64,000 nt of DNA from Phytophthora sp. 'mugwort' (GCA_033558025.1 JAUCEF010000007.1:7750001-7814000), one strand, 5' to 3'; numbered from the stretch's first letter, positions 32,500 through 44,760 are shown. Translations and numbers: made by a program. Notes: generated from the sequence alone by a model not told the origin.

Positions 32500-34474
32500 T
32501 GTCAGCTTGGAGCAGTTCTTAAAAAGAGAGATTTCTGGTGATATTAGCCATGGTGTCAGGAACATTGTTCAGCTCAAACCCGGAATAATCGCGACGGGTG
32601 CTATTCACTCCGTATCCAGCTCGATGCAGGTGTGGTTGGAACCGTGTGCGGCGACCATGATATTGCAGGCTCTAGTACCCGGCCCGGCCGATCAATATTA
32701 CGCACGGGGAGTCACCAATGTTTATCATAATGCTCCGGTAGCAGCTTCAACTCGCCACTGGGTTCAATGATTGATATCAGGTCATGTAAGCATGGTCTGC
32801 CATGCACAAATCGGAATACCCCGTCACACACACTACGATCAAGTTGGTGTACAATAATTTTGTACGCTTTCTTCATAAGCGCGTGGGTTTTGGTGATTGC
32901 CCAGACACCGATGATCCTTACAAATCATCGCTGAGTATGTATCATCGTCACGAAATTGCATCGGTATCTCTCCGAGATCTCAGCAAGTGCTAGAGTGTTA
33001 TGTGACCCATTCAAAACCCACCACGGGAGAAGCTTTTGAAAGACGGTGAGCAAGTCACCGTTGCAATTGTCGAGCCAGCTCTTCATTTCGGAATGGGTAC
33101 CCTCTACCACCGAGGTGTCCTGGCAGCCGAAATTTGTGAACTGATTGGTCCAGCACTTCACAAACTTGTTTTTGTATGGCCACCACACTCGCTGTAAATA
33201 CTCTCCCATGCTGCTGCTCATCTGTGCTAGTTTTGCGCGACGCTGAATAAATTCGTGCTCGGTTGACGCATCCACGGTGGCGTCGAACATAACCATAAAT
33301 CGATCGGTATGTACAGTATTTTTCACCCCTTTCCTACAAACGCCAGATTCTGCCACCATAAGCTGACCATTTTTTTCTGGGCCTGGGCCAGCACGTTACG
33401 CCGAATATGCCACCGGCATAACAACTTTGCAGATAGAGGGAATACTGTCTCGGTTGCATTGGTGCACGTGAGATCGCGATCAGTGAGAATAACGCGCGGC
33501 GAAGGGACTGAGTTGGAGTCGAGAAGTGCCTCCCCTGGTAGCCAAATCTGAGCTAGCGGGATTAACGTGTTCATGCCGTTCAAAACAACAGCGTTGACAG
33601 TGGCAGCCGATAGCGATTGGTCTTGTAGGTACAGTCTACCAACAAGAGATCCATGACATGAAATCACGGGCGAGAGCTGTGGTATCCGGATGAGCCCATA
33701 GAAGATACCGGAGACGGTTTGTTGTTGGATCAACTTCGTATGCGTGGTGAAAACTATGTTCCTTCAGTTTTTCGAGAAGATCTTCGATACCAATCCTTGT
33801 CGATAATTACTTCGATCTCATCGCGCTCTTGGTGTTGGAAATATCCTTAGCGATCACTAAAGTACCTGGATTTGTCATAATCATTGTTGCCATTATTTTC
33901 TGATTCGAAATTCCTGCCGCCGTCTGAACTGAGATAATTTTATCAGAAGCTGTATGGTTAGACCCGGGGAGTATTCACAGCTCGTTGTCGGTGCGCAGCG
34001 TGCACGCACTCTTACGTCGAGTGAAGCAGGATGGTTGTGTGTCTGGCTACCATCTCTGGTGTAGACAATTTTCCAGGGCTCGTTGGGGTTTGATTTGTTG
34101 ACAGCGACGATCTTGATGCGCATTCCGCATCCGATGCATTCCGAGCGGCGAGCTCCGCGCTGACAGTCCTCTGGTTTTAACTTTCTTTTTTTTTTCGGTC
34201 TTCCTGCTTTGTCACACTCGAACAGTCTAGCAACAATCTCGTTATTATCGTTCCGCTGCGGTTTTTTCTTAGAGACGTTGTAGTTGTGAGCTCGTGTCCA
34301 TGCGTGAAGAGCATCTTCCGCAAGTTTTTCCGATGGATATTCCAATGGGGGCGGAGCTTTTATGAAATACGTGCCGGGTGCCGGTCTGTATACGCCTACC
34401 ATCCTTTGCAGCTGAAAGACGTGAAGAGAAGTATATGCGTGAGCTGAGTAGAGATGTTCGGTTGAAAGCGCCAA
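32500..34474 (-). mobile_element. MULE (Mutator-like) transposase relic
   Basis: The minus strand starts at 34474 with a FAR1/WRKY-GCM-like DNA-binding region: LECDKAGRPKKKRKLKPED-type basic stretch, then CIGCGMRIKIVAVNK and GSQTHNHPASLDVRVRARCA. The MULE catalytic domain follows: VILTDRDLTCTNATETVFP, LLCRWHIRRNVLAQAQKK near 33400, and from 33359 the C-terminal helical part with CQDTSVVEGTHSEMKSWLDN and GDLLTVFQKLLPWW. Traces continue to about 32500 (EPSGELKLLPEHYDKHWW in pieces). Frameshifts near 33330 and 33900 disrupt the gene. The order of parts fits a near-full-length coding region. Confidence 0.65.
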
Positions 34475-35039
34475 AGAAAATGGACGTTAGCGGTGTGGGT
34501 GGCTCCTGATAAGCGCACATTGCGTACCGTTATGTATAAATATAGAATCCTTGTTCGCAGTCTAACCTTCTAAGCGCAAGTTGCGTAGCTGTATTATATA
34601 TAGGCTCCTCATTCGCAGATTTATCTTCTTTGACTTGAAGCGCCAGCACGTGGTCAGTTACTCACGCGTCTATCCGGCCTGTCTTTGTACGGGAGTTCCG
34701 AGAATGGGAGCTCCTTAATGGTCCCTTATGGACGGGTGTGCTGCCACATACTTTTCCACGAGAAAGGGCGAAATATGTGGTGAGTATGTGCCTTCATAGT
34801 GTGATTGCGCAACGAAGAATTAATTTGGGACCGCCATTTACATTTCGCAGGCATTGGTGCAATGAAGTCGTTTACGAAGATGCAGCGCTTCGCGGAGGAC
34901 AAGATGCGGACACACGGCTGAAGGCACTCAACGAGGCGCGGGCCCAAGATGCTGATGTATCAGCTGAAGTAGTAGGAACGACGGCTATTGGGTGCAAGAT
35001 TGAATGACGCGGCGTCCAGCTGAAGACGATGCTTGAGAG

Positions 35040-35889
35040 CAGACAGAGGTTTCCACATGGCAGGCTCCTATGAAGAGTTTGCTCTGCGTCCGACTTGTTC
35101 GACGACTTGACCCATAAGTGGTGTAAACGAGCTTGCCTGACCCGGTAGTTATTTACCATGTAACCCCAGGCGAAGTGGCCCAGAACAACATCACCAGGAT
35201 CACCGATTTTATTATCGGAAAGAATGTTGTCGGGTAGCAGTAGACGGAGCTGGAAGAACCCATACATCTGGAACAAGCTGTGGACCTTCCTGAAGACCTG
35301 CAACCCCAGCCCCAGCACGTTATGCATCTTCTTCGGCGGCAGCTTGTTCAAGTATGCATTCGTGGCAGCAATATCGTTGCTCGGATGACAGCATATTACG
35401 CCCCAAGTGTTTGTTTTGCATGAGGGCGCCCAAGCAGACACAATATCATCGCCGTTAGCCGTGTCAAATGACCAAAAGACTTGGTTAGTACCTTGACAAC
35501 CGCAATGAAGACTAGTTTGGTACGTATGTGGTTGAGCAACACTAGTCAGTAACGATACAAAAATATAATCCATTCATCCTGATATTTACCCCCTTCAAAC
35601 GACTCGCGGATACGAAGCACTTAATCATCCATGCATCTTGCACGTTGAACCGCTCATGAGAGAGAGATGGCAGCTTCGGTATCGCGAGAGGACTATCCAG
35701 CAACACGAGGGCTATAGCTGCGGGGTATTTATGATTCACTTCATGGAAAGCTACATTTATGGGCGGACAGTGATGCAACATACCAAATCCAACACCCAGA
35801 ATATTCGACTCTCGTGTTTCGTCGAAACGCTGCGTAGAGCAAACTCAACGCAGGAGCTAGAGCTATTCGATCGAGAAGCGTTCACCTAG
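35040..35889 (+). pseudogene. Ulp1-like (C48) cysteine protease relic
   Basis: The clear part is 35700-35889, on the + strand: QQHEGYSCGVFMIHFMESYI. This is the oxyanion-hole Gln and catalytic Cys block of SUMO/Ulp1-type C48 peptidases. The preceding open stretch (35580-35700) includes ILHVEPLMRERWQ. Farther upstream, around 35095, SDLFDDLTHKWCKRACLTR resembles the substrate-binding start of the domain, but stops lie between. The catalytic His-Trp block is not identifiable. It lies next to a MULE, and plant MULEs are known to carry Ulp1 domains. Confidence 0.45.
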
Positions 35890-36562
35890 TTCGGCGGTAA
35901 AAATGTATCAGGCAGAAAACTGCTTTGACAAGGAGTATCCCAATGATAATTTGTTTTTTACTAAGTCGATGGCTAACAGACATCAGTGGCTACCACCAAC
36001 GTTAATATGCATTAAATCTATACATGTATTTCGCGAGCACACTACAGAGCTCAATATTGTTGCCGAAATGTACTGGTTTTGATGTATTCGAACATGATCT
36101 GAGGTCGCGTAAGGCTCATGACGTCTACCGCGGGCTTGATACACATGTCGTTCAGCCACGAGTTGCTTCGAAACGCTAGCATCTCGTAAAAGAATGCCGC
36201 ATGTGTCCACAACAACTGGCATTATACTACACGTCCCCAATTTGCTAGAAGCTACCACATACCCACCCCACCATACCGGATTTGTCCGAGATACCGATTT
36301 TGGAATATTATTGCGTAGTTTCCGAACACTTAACATTATCACCTGGAACTTTGCCAGTCGGGATTGTTCTCTTGAATGCAGAAATTGCAAGTTCCATGTT
36401 GTAGCCGGTTTTTCGATTTATCAGTGAGTGCTAAGCGAACGGCCCTCTGCCGAGCGCATGAAAGAGAAAAACCTTACAGCGAAGGTTATTCGCTTTGTGC
36501 GTTGAATCCAAAAGCAACACCTAAAAGTAAAAAGCGTCTCCGCATCCGGGCGGTTTGGAATA

Positions 36563-37115
36563 TCAACACGTTGCGACGCCTTCTTCACTGGTGCAGACTT
36601 GTGCCACTTTGCCGGGATTGTTGGCTTGGAAATCGTTGAGCAGGTTCGGAACTCGCTCCTCGACGCATTCCTTCTTTCCTTCACCCTTGACGTTCTGAAT
36701 CAGGTCTCTAAACTTGACATCTTTCCCTAAGATTATGCATATAAATAGCAATAATGTTCATCCTTACATGAGTTGTAGAATGAAATAGAAACTATTACAA
36801 ACCTGACATTTTCACAACAACGCGAAGAATTCTCTTGAATCTTGAACTCGCTACGACGAGCTCCTTGATCATCTTAACTATTTGGGGATTGTCCACACGC
36901 CGGTTTTTTTCGGCATACGTCTCCCTAAACGACTCGTGTTTGCGTACCCACAACCTGTACGGTACAGTCCGCCAACCGAAAGTGCTGTACCGGTCTTGCC
37001 CTTGCCTGTGGCAAGAGTAGTTCAGAGTTGGGTTAAGCATTAAGTAGGCATGAAATATACACATCAATATATACCAATGCGTACTTCGCTGTCGCGGGCC
37101 CACCCATGTGTGCAC
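36563..37115 (-). mobile_element. SWIM-type MULE fragment (N-terminal part)
   Basis: On the minus strand one piece (37020-36810) reads YRLWVRKHESFRETYAEKNR and NPQIVKMIKELVVASSRFKR. After a likely intron (acceptor ...AATCTTAG near 36730) it continues KDVKFRDLIQNVKGEGKKE, then VEERVPNLLNDFQANNPGKV. The second piece parallels TTLRDVDNLIQDARQSFRGG and ALAVLDEF in the larger + strand SWIM-type element at 41640-41760, so both belong to one family. The catalytic domain is missing. Confidence 0.4.
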
Positions 37116-37131
37116 ACATATATCAACAATG

Positions 37132-37149
37132 CCCCCCCCCCCCCCCCCC
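37132..37149. repeat. C18 homopolymer tract
   Basis: Eighteen consecutive C lie between the MULE fragment and the next spacer. They may be real or a sequencing/assembly weak spot. Confidence 0.9.
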
Positions 37150-38143
37150 TAGAAGTATCGTACTGCCACGTGCACTGAGCATTCCTGCTTATACCGCTTG
37201 CGCTGATTTGGCGCTTTATACTAAAAAGCAATACCCATATTTACAGTGTTAGAAAGTAGAAGTACACTGGCTCAGGTGCTACGCACCTTGCTTGCATTAT
37301 TCCTCAAAAGCCGCAGAAAACCTTCCCAATTATCAAACTGAGAAGAGCATGATTGTGCGACACACATCCATGCGGGAAGCGGCGAGAGCGTGTCGCGAAC
37401 GCCATCACCGGCACTGCACATCTTATGCGGAGCCTCGGAATCATAGTCGTGTCCCTATATGTCGAACTCTGCCTCTGTGTGCTCCTGAAATCCAGAACAG
37501 CATGTTTATTTGAATACAATTCAAGGATCAGCACGAGGACTGCCATACCATTCGCTGTCGGTTGCACATGGAAGCGTGCTGGGCGGAGCTCGGCAGCCTC
37601 ATCGGCGATGTCGCCGAGTTTGCTGCTCGTCGAATGCAACGAGTGGTGGATTGCGCCGCATGGTTATAGCATTTCAGAGGTAGAATTAGGTTTGCGATAA
37701 AGAAATATATGTTTATGTTACCCCAAACCCTACTTTACAAGTGCCACGAACTCGACACATACTTTGCACTTTCTCCTGGAATAGTATGTGATGGTAACCA
37801 CCCCACTCCGCCCCCTTTTATTCCACCCCTGACGAATCTGTGACTCACGACCCAGCCGCACTCGTCGCGAAAGCTTTTCACGCTCTAGTCGGAATGCCAT
37901 CTTCGTGACCTCAATCCGCTATCACTTCCAGCTTCTCCGCCACGGTCTTGACGTGCGGGAGGTCTCCATAATTGAAAGCGCGTGTGTGTTTCAGTGATTG
38001 CAGTCAGTCTGCGTTTGCTGTCCATTCATCCACCTGGACTTGGTTTTTGTCATAGAGTTTAGGTTACTCTATTTATCAGTTCGCCTGCAAGCTGGGTGTA
38101 GGGCATTCTATCCTGGTGTTTTTTTAATCCGTTAGCTCCAATA
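37150..38143. other. Spacer with no supportable gene
   Basis: Open frames on both strands at 37300-37700 overlap each other and have no recognisable domain. The segment next to 38100 should hold one end of the following Harbinger element, but I could not identify its terminal inverted repeat. Confidence 0.3.
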
Positions 38144-39066
38144 GTGGGTGTCAGGATTCGGTTTAGTGGTGAATTGAGGTACCATCTTGACACCCGATTG
38201 GATAAACTTATCTCAAAACGAGTGGCTAACCTCCACAAAATGCTTGAAGGTAGGGGGAGCTTTTCTAAGGTCGATGGCGGCCAAGCAAGCACGAGTATTG
38301 TGAACTCGAGATGGGGTGTCGAGGGCAAGAGCTCGATGGACGTCTTAATTGACTGGATCACCACTGAAGGAAACTACAGAAAGTGGAAGGGAGGAAAGAA
38401 GCATTCGGGTGTCTCTAAAGAGTCGTTATGTGGAATCATCAATGGGAGGATGATAGAGGTAGGCATAACTCATCGCAAGAACGAGAACATTCGGGAAAAG
38501 ATTAAGAGTCTAGAAATGAGATTCAAGCTGGCGGAAGACTGGCGCACTAATACTGGTCAGGGTGAAAATGATGAGGGTGACATAAAGACTGCTCTGGCGA
38601 GACTGTGCCTTATTACGGCAGCCTGGCACCAGTGATGACCGAACGAGCCTCGACCCGCCCTTTCTACTCCTCGGACGCCCTCCATAGCACTGGAGGCGAG
38701 GTTTCGGAGATAGTGCCGATCCGGACTCTGAAAACCAACATTCCTTGGTTTGTGTTCAACACAGCAACCAAGGGAAACAAGAAGCGCAAGTCCGTTGAGG
38801 AGGAGTGGCTTGACATTCGGGCATCGATGCTCAAAGCTAAGCAAGCGGAAGATATTAAGCGTACCAAGATCAAAGAGCAGCAGCTAGTACTATCAGTTAG
38901 AAAGGATGAAAGAGAAGCTGCGCTGACAGAAGTTAACCTCGTTGTCACAAAAGCGAAAGCTCGCGAGGCAATAATTCAAGAGAAGACGCAACTGCTGCTT
39001 GCTAGACAGCAACTTCAAGATGCCGGTGTCAATCAAGCAGATATTGACCAAATGCTACCGATGTAG
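38144..39066 (+). mobile_element. Harbinger ORF1: Myb/SANT-like DNA-binding protein, one frameshift
   Basis: The first ATG in frame is at 38240. The Myb-like part (WGVEGKSSMDVLIDWITTEG, NYRKWKGGKKHSGVSKE) is followed by GITHRKNENIREKIKSLEMR and DWRTNTGQG. Near 38610 the frame changes by one base, from ...ALARLC to PYYGSLAPVM. It then runs through a lysine-rich coiled coil (KRKSVEEEWLDIRASMLKAK) to a stop at 39066. PIF/Harbinger elements encode two proteins, a Myb-like factor and the transposase. This ORF faces the transposase ORF tail to tail, with the two stops only a few bases apart. The single-base lesion suggests fairly recent loss. Confidence 0.6.
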
Positions 39067-39069
39067 TGC

Positions 39070-40290
39070 TATCCACAACCTCTACACCGTTAAGTCGTCC
39101 CAAAGAAACTGCAAAATTTGCCGCCTTCTGTGTTCGTCAAGATCCAAGTCGCTGCATACATCCTCCTCATCATTATTGTCTTCATCATGAACGACATTCG
39201 GTGGTTCGTCGCCGATCACAAGGTTGTGAATAACAGCCAGTGCATCTACGGCTCGAACAAGTGGCTTCATGTCACGTTTCCTAGATATTAAATCCTTATA
39301 CTCTTCAACCACTGAAATCTCCCTTTCAACGTCCCAATCGTATGTTCCGCTTTGATTCTAGCTTGAGCGAGCTGGCTATTAAGCCATTCCTGTTGCGATG
39401 GAATCGGCGTTTTTGGGGGCTCTTAAAAGCAGGAACCATCACAGCCGAAGGCTTGTACGCTATATCTCCAATGAGGTACTCTTGTTGATTTGAAGTGATC
39501 ATCTCGGTATAGGTAAAACTTAGAGTTCTCCCATACTCTGTTGTCATGTGCTGAACCCACCCAACCGGAATTTAGACATGTGAACGACTCTTGGCGTCGC
39601 ACACTACAAGGCAGCTGATGGCATGGTTCATCTTACGTGAAAAGTAGTCCTCACCACATAGTTCCGGCTTGAATTCGAGGGGCGGCAAGGTTCCATCAAT
39701 AAAGCCCACGCAGTTCAGAAATTTCCACTTCGCCCTGATACGGGAAGACAAATCTCGTAGTTTGTCTTCGCTTGGCCACGCTGACACATTGGCTCGGATG
39801 CTAACCAATGCATCTACGGTGCGTCTAACGTCTAACATATAATGGCATAGTCCCAGTCCCAATCGAAAAGAAGTCGGCGATTTTATTTGGTGTAGCCCCA
39901 TCCCTGCTCGTACCAAAGAACTTCTACGCGACCAGAAGGTGCAGCTCCTCGCTAGCGGCGAGATGGCGGAGCACAATTGTATTCTTGACTTGACAAACGA
40001 CCAGGAAAAAGTAAGACCGGCTCAGTCGAAGTGAGTCTTGAATTGGTCAACCGGTACGATAGAAAGGTAATACTCGAACCGCGTTGCTTTTCGCGTTTAC
40101 AATGTTCTATCAGCAAGATAGCGTCTGTAGTTGATGTGGAAGAAGTACTGTAGCAACATATCGTCAAGTTCATTCTCCAGCTCAATCACAACATTTAGAT
40201 CATTGCGATCTTTCTTCCAAGCTAACCTTAGAGACAAATTCTTGCGCAATTTCGATAGCTCTCGGTGCTGAAACGATGTTTTGGGTATAA
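39070..40290 (-). mobile_element. Harbinger ORF2: DDE transposase with several lesions
   Basis: On the minus strand it begins in the N-terminal region near 40290-40110 (ELENELDDMLLQYFFHINYR). It continues RSYFFLVVCQVKNTIVLRHL and ASEELHLLVA, reaches a TAG, then GATPNKIADFFSIGTGT (HTH). The catalytic part reads FLNCVGFIDGTLPPLEF (first Asp, near 39695), EYLIGDIAYKPSAVM (second Asp, near 39460), and RIKAEHTIGTLKGRFQWLK (Glu, near 39350). All three DDE residues are present. The end (VDALAVIHNLVIGDE) is in a shifted frame near 39300. The list of defects is one stop and about three frameshifts. Confidence 0.65.
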
Positions 40291-40312
40291 CGCCGTCGTA
40301 AGCCACCAACAC

Positions 40313-40430
40313 AGCTACGACCAGCACGACCAGCACGACCAGCAACAAGCCCAGCACGCCCAGCAACAACGAGCCCAGCCGGGCGTCCAACAATAACGAG
40401 ACCAGCACGACCAGCAACACGGAGCTACAG
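40313..40430. repeat. ACGACCAGC-type minisatellite
   Basis: The unit ACGACCAGC is repeated three times from 40317 and then recurs in looser forms (CCCAGCACG, CCAGCAACA, ACGAGACCAGC) to about 40415. It lies at the 5' side of the minus-strand Harbinger transposase. Confidence 0.7.
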
Positions 40431-40640
40431 ATCGATGAGCAGCAAGCTCGATCGAGAGCACCGTTGACTTGTTAGTTTAGCACTGTTTAGTGCGTGCTGA
40501 AGTTTCTTGCCAACTTACCTGCGCAGATGCCGGACCAGTCAATCGAGCGATAACTCGAATACCAACTCAAAAGGGGTCTCAGGACTCCCATTTTCTCCAG
40601 GTGGAACTGATTGGTAGATATAGCGTAGCTACAAAACGAA

Positions 40641-42090
40641 CTAAAACAAAACTTGACACCCACTAATCTGACGACGATCATCCTGACGGAGAGACGAACA
40701 AGAAAGCTTCTTCAGCAGAAATTCTGGACCAGTTTGACGAGAAAGATTAAGGGTGTTCATCGGACGACAGCAGCGACCCGGACTACGAAGCTGATACACG
40801 ATCGTCAAGGCAATCAAACAGCAAATGCGACGCGAAAATACGTACGGCTTTAGATAGGGAGGATGAAGAAATCCATGCTGCCCGAAATGTACCAAAACAT
40901 CCACCGAAAGAGGCACAAATAACGAAACAAGATATAATACGCGAACCGGCCGAAGAAACCGCAGCTGGTAGGCCTGTTGACAAACGTATTCTGGAGCGAT
41001 TTCCAATGTATTGGAACTCATGGGATGCTTTCTTCAAGGTCATTAAACGAATTCCAAGTAAAACCTTTTCCAGCGCGTTCCCTTCAGGACGAGTACTTTA
41101 ATCGTCACTATGAGCAAGCAATCGCTGCGGCTCAAAAGAACAACAGATGGTGAACTCAAAGAAGAAGAATCAGGGGAACAAGAAAGCACTTGATCGCAGT
41201 AGCATGGATATCAGGGGTGAAATATTGCTTCCGGAGTCGTGGGTTAAGTACAGTCGGACATTTTGTTCACGCACCGAATGCCGTACGAAGCGCGCAACGG
41301 AGGGAAATGCAAGCACGATAACGTTCGCGATGTGGGTTGTGATGCGTGGGTAAACGCTCGTGTCTGCTACACCAACTGGAGCTAGATTTTAACTCGTTGT
41401 CAAGGAACGAAGCATCACAATCATCCCTTGTCCGAGCACCGATAGTTCAACTATACGGAAAATCGTCGTATTGAAATCCAAAACTGCGCCGAGATGTTGC
41501 TGTAATGCATCAAGCGGGGGCCAAACCTCGAGAATACTAGCATACCTTCGACAGCGGACAGGTTTGGTGTATTTTTGTGTTGCTTCGGTGTATGTTGGTA
41601 CTTATCTAACTGAGTTGGGCTGTGCCCTGCTATAGGTAAACAAACGACACTACGTGATGTGGACAATTTGATACAGGACGCAAGGCAATCTTTTAGAGGT
41701 GGCCTTTCCGATGCGGGTAGAGCTTTGGCTGTATTGGATGAGTTCTCTGAACTCAAGACAGCGCAACCTATCAGGTGCAGGTCGTGACTTTCCAGACAGC
41801 ACGCCAGAAGCGCCTTTTCAGCGCGTTTCCGAGGTGATATTGGTAGATTCAACGCACGTTACCAATGCGAACTGATATAAGTTCATCAGTTTTGTTGTTC
41901 ACGATGAGTTCGGGCGGGTATGGAAGTGTGTTCCGCTTATGCACCAAAAATATACCGCGACTTACATTGTTCTCTCTGTGTTCTCGTGTGTAATTAGGGT
42001 CAATTTCGGTATTATGCACTGGTGCGGACAGAGGAAAACAACAACCTTGCTCTTGCAGTTGCCTCGTTCACAACCCAGACTGGGGTAAGA
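40641..42090 (+). mobile_element. SWIM-type MULE transposase, 5' part (interrupted)
   Basis: The + strand starts with an acidic, low-complexity N terminus (SDDSSDPDYEADTRSSRQSN) and ERFPMYWNSWDAFFKVIK. It continues with a zinc-binding-like TKHHNHPLSEHRYFNYTENR near 41405 and, after an apparent intron, GKQTTLRDVDNLIQDARQSF (41636). The catalytic start VDSTHVTNAN lies near 41840, then YKFISFVVHDEFGR, and after a second likely intron (acceptor at 41999) QFRYYALVRTEENNNLALAV. It stops making sense near 42090, where a Tc1/mariner element is inserted. The protein resumes near 43830. Several stops are present. Confidence 0.6.
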
Positions 42091-42099
42091 TCCAAGTGT

Positions 42100-43800
42100 G
42101 ATGACCAACAGGGTAATGCACGAAAAGGACGTATTACCTCCGGTCCGGAGGACAATGGCCACTTCAACGTTGTGTGTCCACACAACGGTAATCGCGTTTT
42201 TTTATTGGTCAAATTTAGACATTTTAATTTGTTGGCTACGAGCCATTAATTCTGTCCCCGGAGTTAGTGGCGCCAAAACTCGAGCCGAGGTGCAGCTTCA
42301 CAACACAATTTGCTCTCCCAGTTACCAGCCGTCCTCAAGATGTCCCGCTTGCCCAACTCCAAGGATCTACCGATGGCTGGAGATCGTGCTCTTCCTCTCG
42401 GGCATGGCCACCTGTGGAAAGCTTCCATGGGGAGCTATATCCGAGGCAGCAACACGCTTTGGTTGCCATCGCAACACCGTGCATAGTTGTGGTGTGGCCG
42501 TGCCACTGTGATCGTCCAGCTTCGTAGCAACCGCGGCCACCCTCGTGCTTTCACGGAAGGCGAGCTCAAGGCCAAGATCGGGAAAGTCCAGTGGAGAGTC
42601 GGACCACGCTCCGTAGCTTCGCAGCCTCGACTGGAATCCCGCGGACCCAGCTCTTTCGGTGCTTATAAGAGCGCAATGTGCTTCAGCGAGTCACCGTGGT
42701 GCCGAAGCCGCTACTTACGCCTTAGCACATGACGAAGCGTCGCCAGTTTGCGCGGTCATTCGTGAAGATATTTCCTGGTAAGAGTTTTGGTTGCCTAGTT
42801 ATCTGGTGATGGGTTATCGGTCTGACGTGATATGCATACTATTCTGTCAATTAGGTGAGCGCAGATACCATTTCGTTGACATGCAAACGTTGTGCATGTT
42901 GACGAAAATAGTTGTACCTGCACCGCAACCGCAACACGTACTACCTTATCAGTGATGAGACTGCACCCCGCACCGTTACCAAGAACAAAACCCATCGCAC
43001 GAAGGTTATGGCTTTGGTGGCGGTGGCACGTCCGCGGTACGACGTTCACCACCGCATGACCTTTGACGGCAAGGTGGGACTGTGGTGGAGACCACGCTGG
43101 CCGTCCGCAACAGCAAAAACCGGCCGAAGTGCACTCCAGTCACGATTCCCGTCAAGATGACGAAAGATGTCTATGAACACATGCTAACGCAGCATGTCAT
43201 TCCCGTCACCAAGCGTGCTTGGCCCAGTAAGTGATTTTGCTAATTTGTGTTGTATCAATATTTGTGCTTACTATATTTGTGTACAGATAAAGAGCAGGTA
43301 GTCATACAGCAGGACAACGCCCGCCTCACCGTGCCTCCAATCGGACCGCAGTGAAAGCGGCTGCAACGGCTGCAACGGCGGCTGGGGGGGGGGGGGGGGC
43401 AATCACGTTCGCCAACCAGCCACCACGAAGCTCCGACTTCAACGTCCTTGATTTGGGCTGGTTCAACTCAGCTGGTTCAACTCGCTGCAGTCGTTGCAAT
43501 ACAACAAGCAGACTCGAGATGTTGGCGGGCTCATTGAAGCCGTGGGTTTTACATCCGAGGAGAAGGATAGTGCCACGACTAACAAGTGTTTCCTTACGCT
43601 GCAAAGTGTACTTGAAGCGTCGATGCTTGTTGCTGGGGCCAAACAGCTACGACATTCCTCATTTTCAGAAGGATGCACTGATAAGAGAAGGCAAACTGCC
43701 ACGCTGTCTCCCGTGTTCTGCTGAGGCGATGCAGCTGTCGCTCTAGCATAAAACTACAGTAGGATAACAGCAATACTGAGCTAAATATTACCTTCATTCT
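42100..43800 (+). mobile_element. Tc1/mariner element nested in the SWIM-type MULE
   Basis: Pieces of one transposase appear in order: RQQHALVAIATPCIVVVW near 42445, RPPSCFHG/RGHPRAFTEGELKAKIG (42535), TLRSFAASTGIPRTQLFR, LYLHRNRNTYYLISDETAPR (42915), THRTKVMALVAVARPRYDVH (42990), VIQQDNARLTVPP (43303, catalytic Asp in QQDNA), QPPRSSDFNVLDLGWFNS (43420) and LPRCLPCSAEAMQLSL (43700). Frameshifts occur between most blocks. A G16 tract (43384-43399) sits where coding sequence should be. Exact element ends were not found; flanking MULE sequence bounds them. Confidence 0.6.
43384..43399. repeat. G16 homopolymer tract
   Basis: Sixteen consecutive G lie inside the decayed Tc1/mariner coding region. 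Confidence 0.9.
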
Positions 43801-43829
43801 GATTCGTTTGTTTCCAATGGTGCAATATG

Positions 43830-44760
43830 AACAGTCACCAATGTCTTTCGGACCGGATAGTAAGTACTAGGGGACGCATTGCCGAATTCCAGGCAGTTGC
43901 TGTGCAAGTGGCACGTGGAGACGTGGTTAAAAAACAGTGCTCGCCCTTGGGAGGTCTCGGCAAGACGGAGGAGTCAAAGCAACCATCAAGGGACTGGCTA
44001 GTGCTGCGTCGCAACAGCAGTAGGATGATCTGAGAGCCGCACGTTTGGAGACAGCGGGCAATGACAGCGAAAACTTGCCGTACAAGAGTTTCATGTAGCG
44101 CTGGGATACTACCACTGATGAGTGGGTGATGTTCAAGCGGGGAGACGTAACCCACCTGATGAAAAACACCAACAATCGGCTTGAATCGAAATGGGGTCGT
44201 TTGAAGGGAATTATCAACAGCGATTTCGCCATTGATGAGTTCATTTCATTGCTCATAACAATGCAAGAGTACGCCGAAAAGAGCGCAATCTAGCGGAGTT
44301 TTCGAGGAAGTGGGCGTCCACCTTTGTTTAAGATTCCGAGCTGGTAGTGCTTGCTCTGCACCTCAAATACGCCTCCAAGATGGTGGGGCGGCAGCATGCA
44401 TTTGCCACGGGGCACAACCTAGTTCCGATGTTAGCATCGCCGTCAACGAGAAAGCGATATTAGCATATCCGCAGACCGATGAACACCATAAAGTCAATGC
44501 GTGGCTAAGCTTTTGGTTTACTTTCGTTTTTTGGTTCTTTTGCTGTGCTCTCTAACAGTGTTTTGAAGTATTTTGCGTGCTGCTGCATTTATGTGAAGAC
44601 ATGTCGTCTTCCTTGCCGCCACTTAATGCATCTGCGAGCCAAGTCAAATTACGAGACTGTACTTCCGCCAATGAGGCGCTTTGCCTCCTGTTGAAGTTGA
44701 AGGGGATCTTAACATCCGCCGATTCAACGTCGGCCAGCCAGTACCTCGTATAAGGGTATT
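43830..44760 (+). mobile_element. SWIM-type MULE transposase, 3' part
   Basis: The interrupted MULE resumes with DALPNSRQLLCKWHVETWLK (43880), the His/Trp block of the MULE core. It continues with DEWVMFKRGDVTHLMKNTNN and RLESKWGRLKGIINSDFAID (44120-44230), then ITMQEYAEKSA. A SWIM zinc finger follows near 44580: CCCIYVKTCRLPCRH (C-x-C...C-x-H). There are stops and frame changes between blocks. Confidence 0.6.

Noticed and set aside
34872..35573. 233-codon minus-strand open frame
   Set aside because: It has no recognisable domain and overlaps + strand sequence with Ulp1-like features, so it is probably a shadow.
37292..37700. Overlapping open frames on both strands
   Set aside because: Neither strand gives a recognisable domain, and the frames are of a length expected by chance in this base composition.
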